This document shows, piece by piece, positions 6,707 to 7,060 of a stretch of 7,060 nucleotides of DNA; position 1 is the stretch's first letter; every line of letters starts with the position of its first letter. Made by a program: the position numbers and the translations under genes. Source of the DNA: Actinomycetota bacterium (lineage in GTDB: Bacteria; Actinomycetota; Actinomycetes; Nanopelagicales; Nanopelagicaceae); NCBI GenBank assembly GCA_009704515.1, contig WLDZ01000048.1:1-7060 (forward strand). The letters run 5' to 3'. The notes under the pieces were generated by a model that was not told where the DNA came from, ran no database searches, and saw only the letters and a program-made list of their open reading frames with translations.

Positions 6707-7060
6707 ATGGCCACTGAGACCACTGTTTTCGATAAGGAAGCACTGGCGCCGAGGTTAAATGATTTTCACCCTCTCATCAGTGGTCATCAACAACGTTGTG
6801 CAGATTGGTTTACCGGCGCTGGTTTAGGTCTCTTTATTTGTCTTGACCATGCCAGCCAGCAAGGAATTGAGATGTCCTGGCCCATGTTAGGTGATGTCAA
6901 TTTTGCACTACCTCTCGGTGGCTTGGTAAACGTAGAGCAATACCGTTCGACTGAAACTACTTTCAATCCAATTCTGTGGAACCCAAAAGAGTTCCTGCAA
7001 CAGGCGAAAGATGCGGGATGTAAATACGCAGTCTTTACTGCCAAGCATCACAGCGGCTGG
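6707..7060 (+). CDS. GH29 alpha-L-fucosidase-like protein, subtype A, N-terminal part, with FIHW motif changed to FICL
   Basis: An open frame of 118 codons that runs off the window end. It aligns along its whole length with the first GH29 protein (gene at 2640), about half the positions being identical by eye: TVFD near the start, WFTGAGLGLFI at 34-44, DHxSxQGIExSWPM at 47-60, STExTFNP at 81-88 and KHHSGW at 113-118. The conserved His-Trp of FIHW is Cys45-Leu46 (TGT CTT, 6839-6844), a change of two whole codons without an indel, while H114-H115 remain. Catalytic Asp and Glu lie beyond the window. No signal peptide is seen. The start is ATG 6707; GTG 6704 is directly in frame upstream and equally possible. 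No clear Shine-Dalgarno site precedes it, so translation may depend on the gene ending 21 bases earlier. It could be a pseudoenzyme or an enzyme with changed specificity; a decaying gene cannot be excluded from 354 bases, although the frame is clean. Confidence 0.85.
   Translation, partial: MATETTVFDKEALAPRLNDFHPLISGHQQRCADWFTGAGLGLFICLDHASQQGIEMSWPMLGDVNFALPLGGLVNVEQYRSTETTFNPILWNPKEFLQQAKDAGCKYAVFTAKHHSGW

Noticed and set aside
6787..7044. 85-codon open frame on the - strand
   Set aside because: It lies wholly opposite the GH29 gene starting at 6707, whose + frame aligns along its length with the first GH29 protein. The - strand product resembles nothing known to me and has no RBS that would support it.
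6707..7060. Reading the last GH29 gene as a pseudogene because of the lost His-Trp
   Set aside because: The frame is uninterrupted for all 118 codons in view, the other visible motifs are kept, and the change is two whole codons without an indel. Decay is possible but not shown.

Overview
The window carries part of a sugar-uptake and hydrolysis operon, with every gene on the + strand and almost no spare sequence. It opens inside the gene for a carbohydrate ABC-transporter solute-binding protein (1-759). Two MalF/MalG-type permease genes follow (839-1792 and 1792-2628, joined by TAATG), then four consecutive family GH29 alpha-L-fucosidase-type genes (2640-4007, 4001-5335, 5372-6685 and 6707 to the window end). 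I see no RNA gene, CRISPR array, insertion sequence, integrase or origin. The only non-coding stretches are 79, 11, 36 and 21 bases long.

Organism: mid-range base composition, very tight packing, a MalEFG-type importer without its own ATPase in view, and cytoplasmic GH29 enzymes fit a streamlined Actinomycetota genome. A freshwater acI/Nanopelagicales bacterium is my best guess. It rests on gene style, not on a marker gene, so confidence is moderate to low.

How the genes work together: the lipoprotein-type binding protein would capture a fucose-containing oligosaccharide outside the cell. The two permeases would move it inward, powered by an ATPase encoded elsewhere. The GH29 proteins, none of which has a visible signal peptide, would release L-fucose (or a related sugar) in the cytoplasm. 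Fucose catabolic genes are not in view and may lie beyond either end.

The most unusual point is the make-up of the GH29 set. There are two subtypes in an A-B-B-A order: genes 1 and 4 resemble each other, and genes 2 and 3 resemble each other. In each pair one member keeps the conserved active-site His of the FIHW motif (genes 1 and 3). The other has lost it (gene 2: His to Ser; gene 4: His-Trp to Cys-Leu), while the other catalytic residues that can be checked are kept. A second structural signal is a long, GC-rich inverted repeat (807-825 with 882-899) ending in a T-run. It encloses the ribosome-binding site and GTG start of the first permease gene, which suggests attenuation or 3'-end mRNA stabilisation between the binding protein and the permeases.
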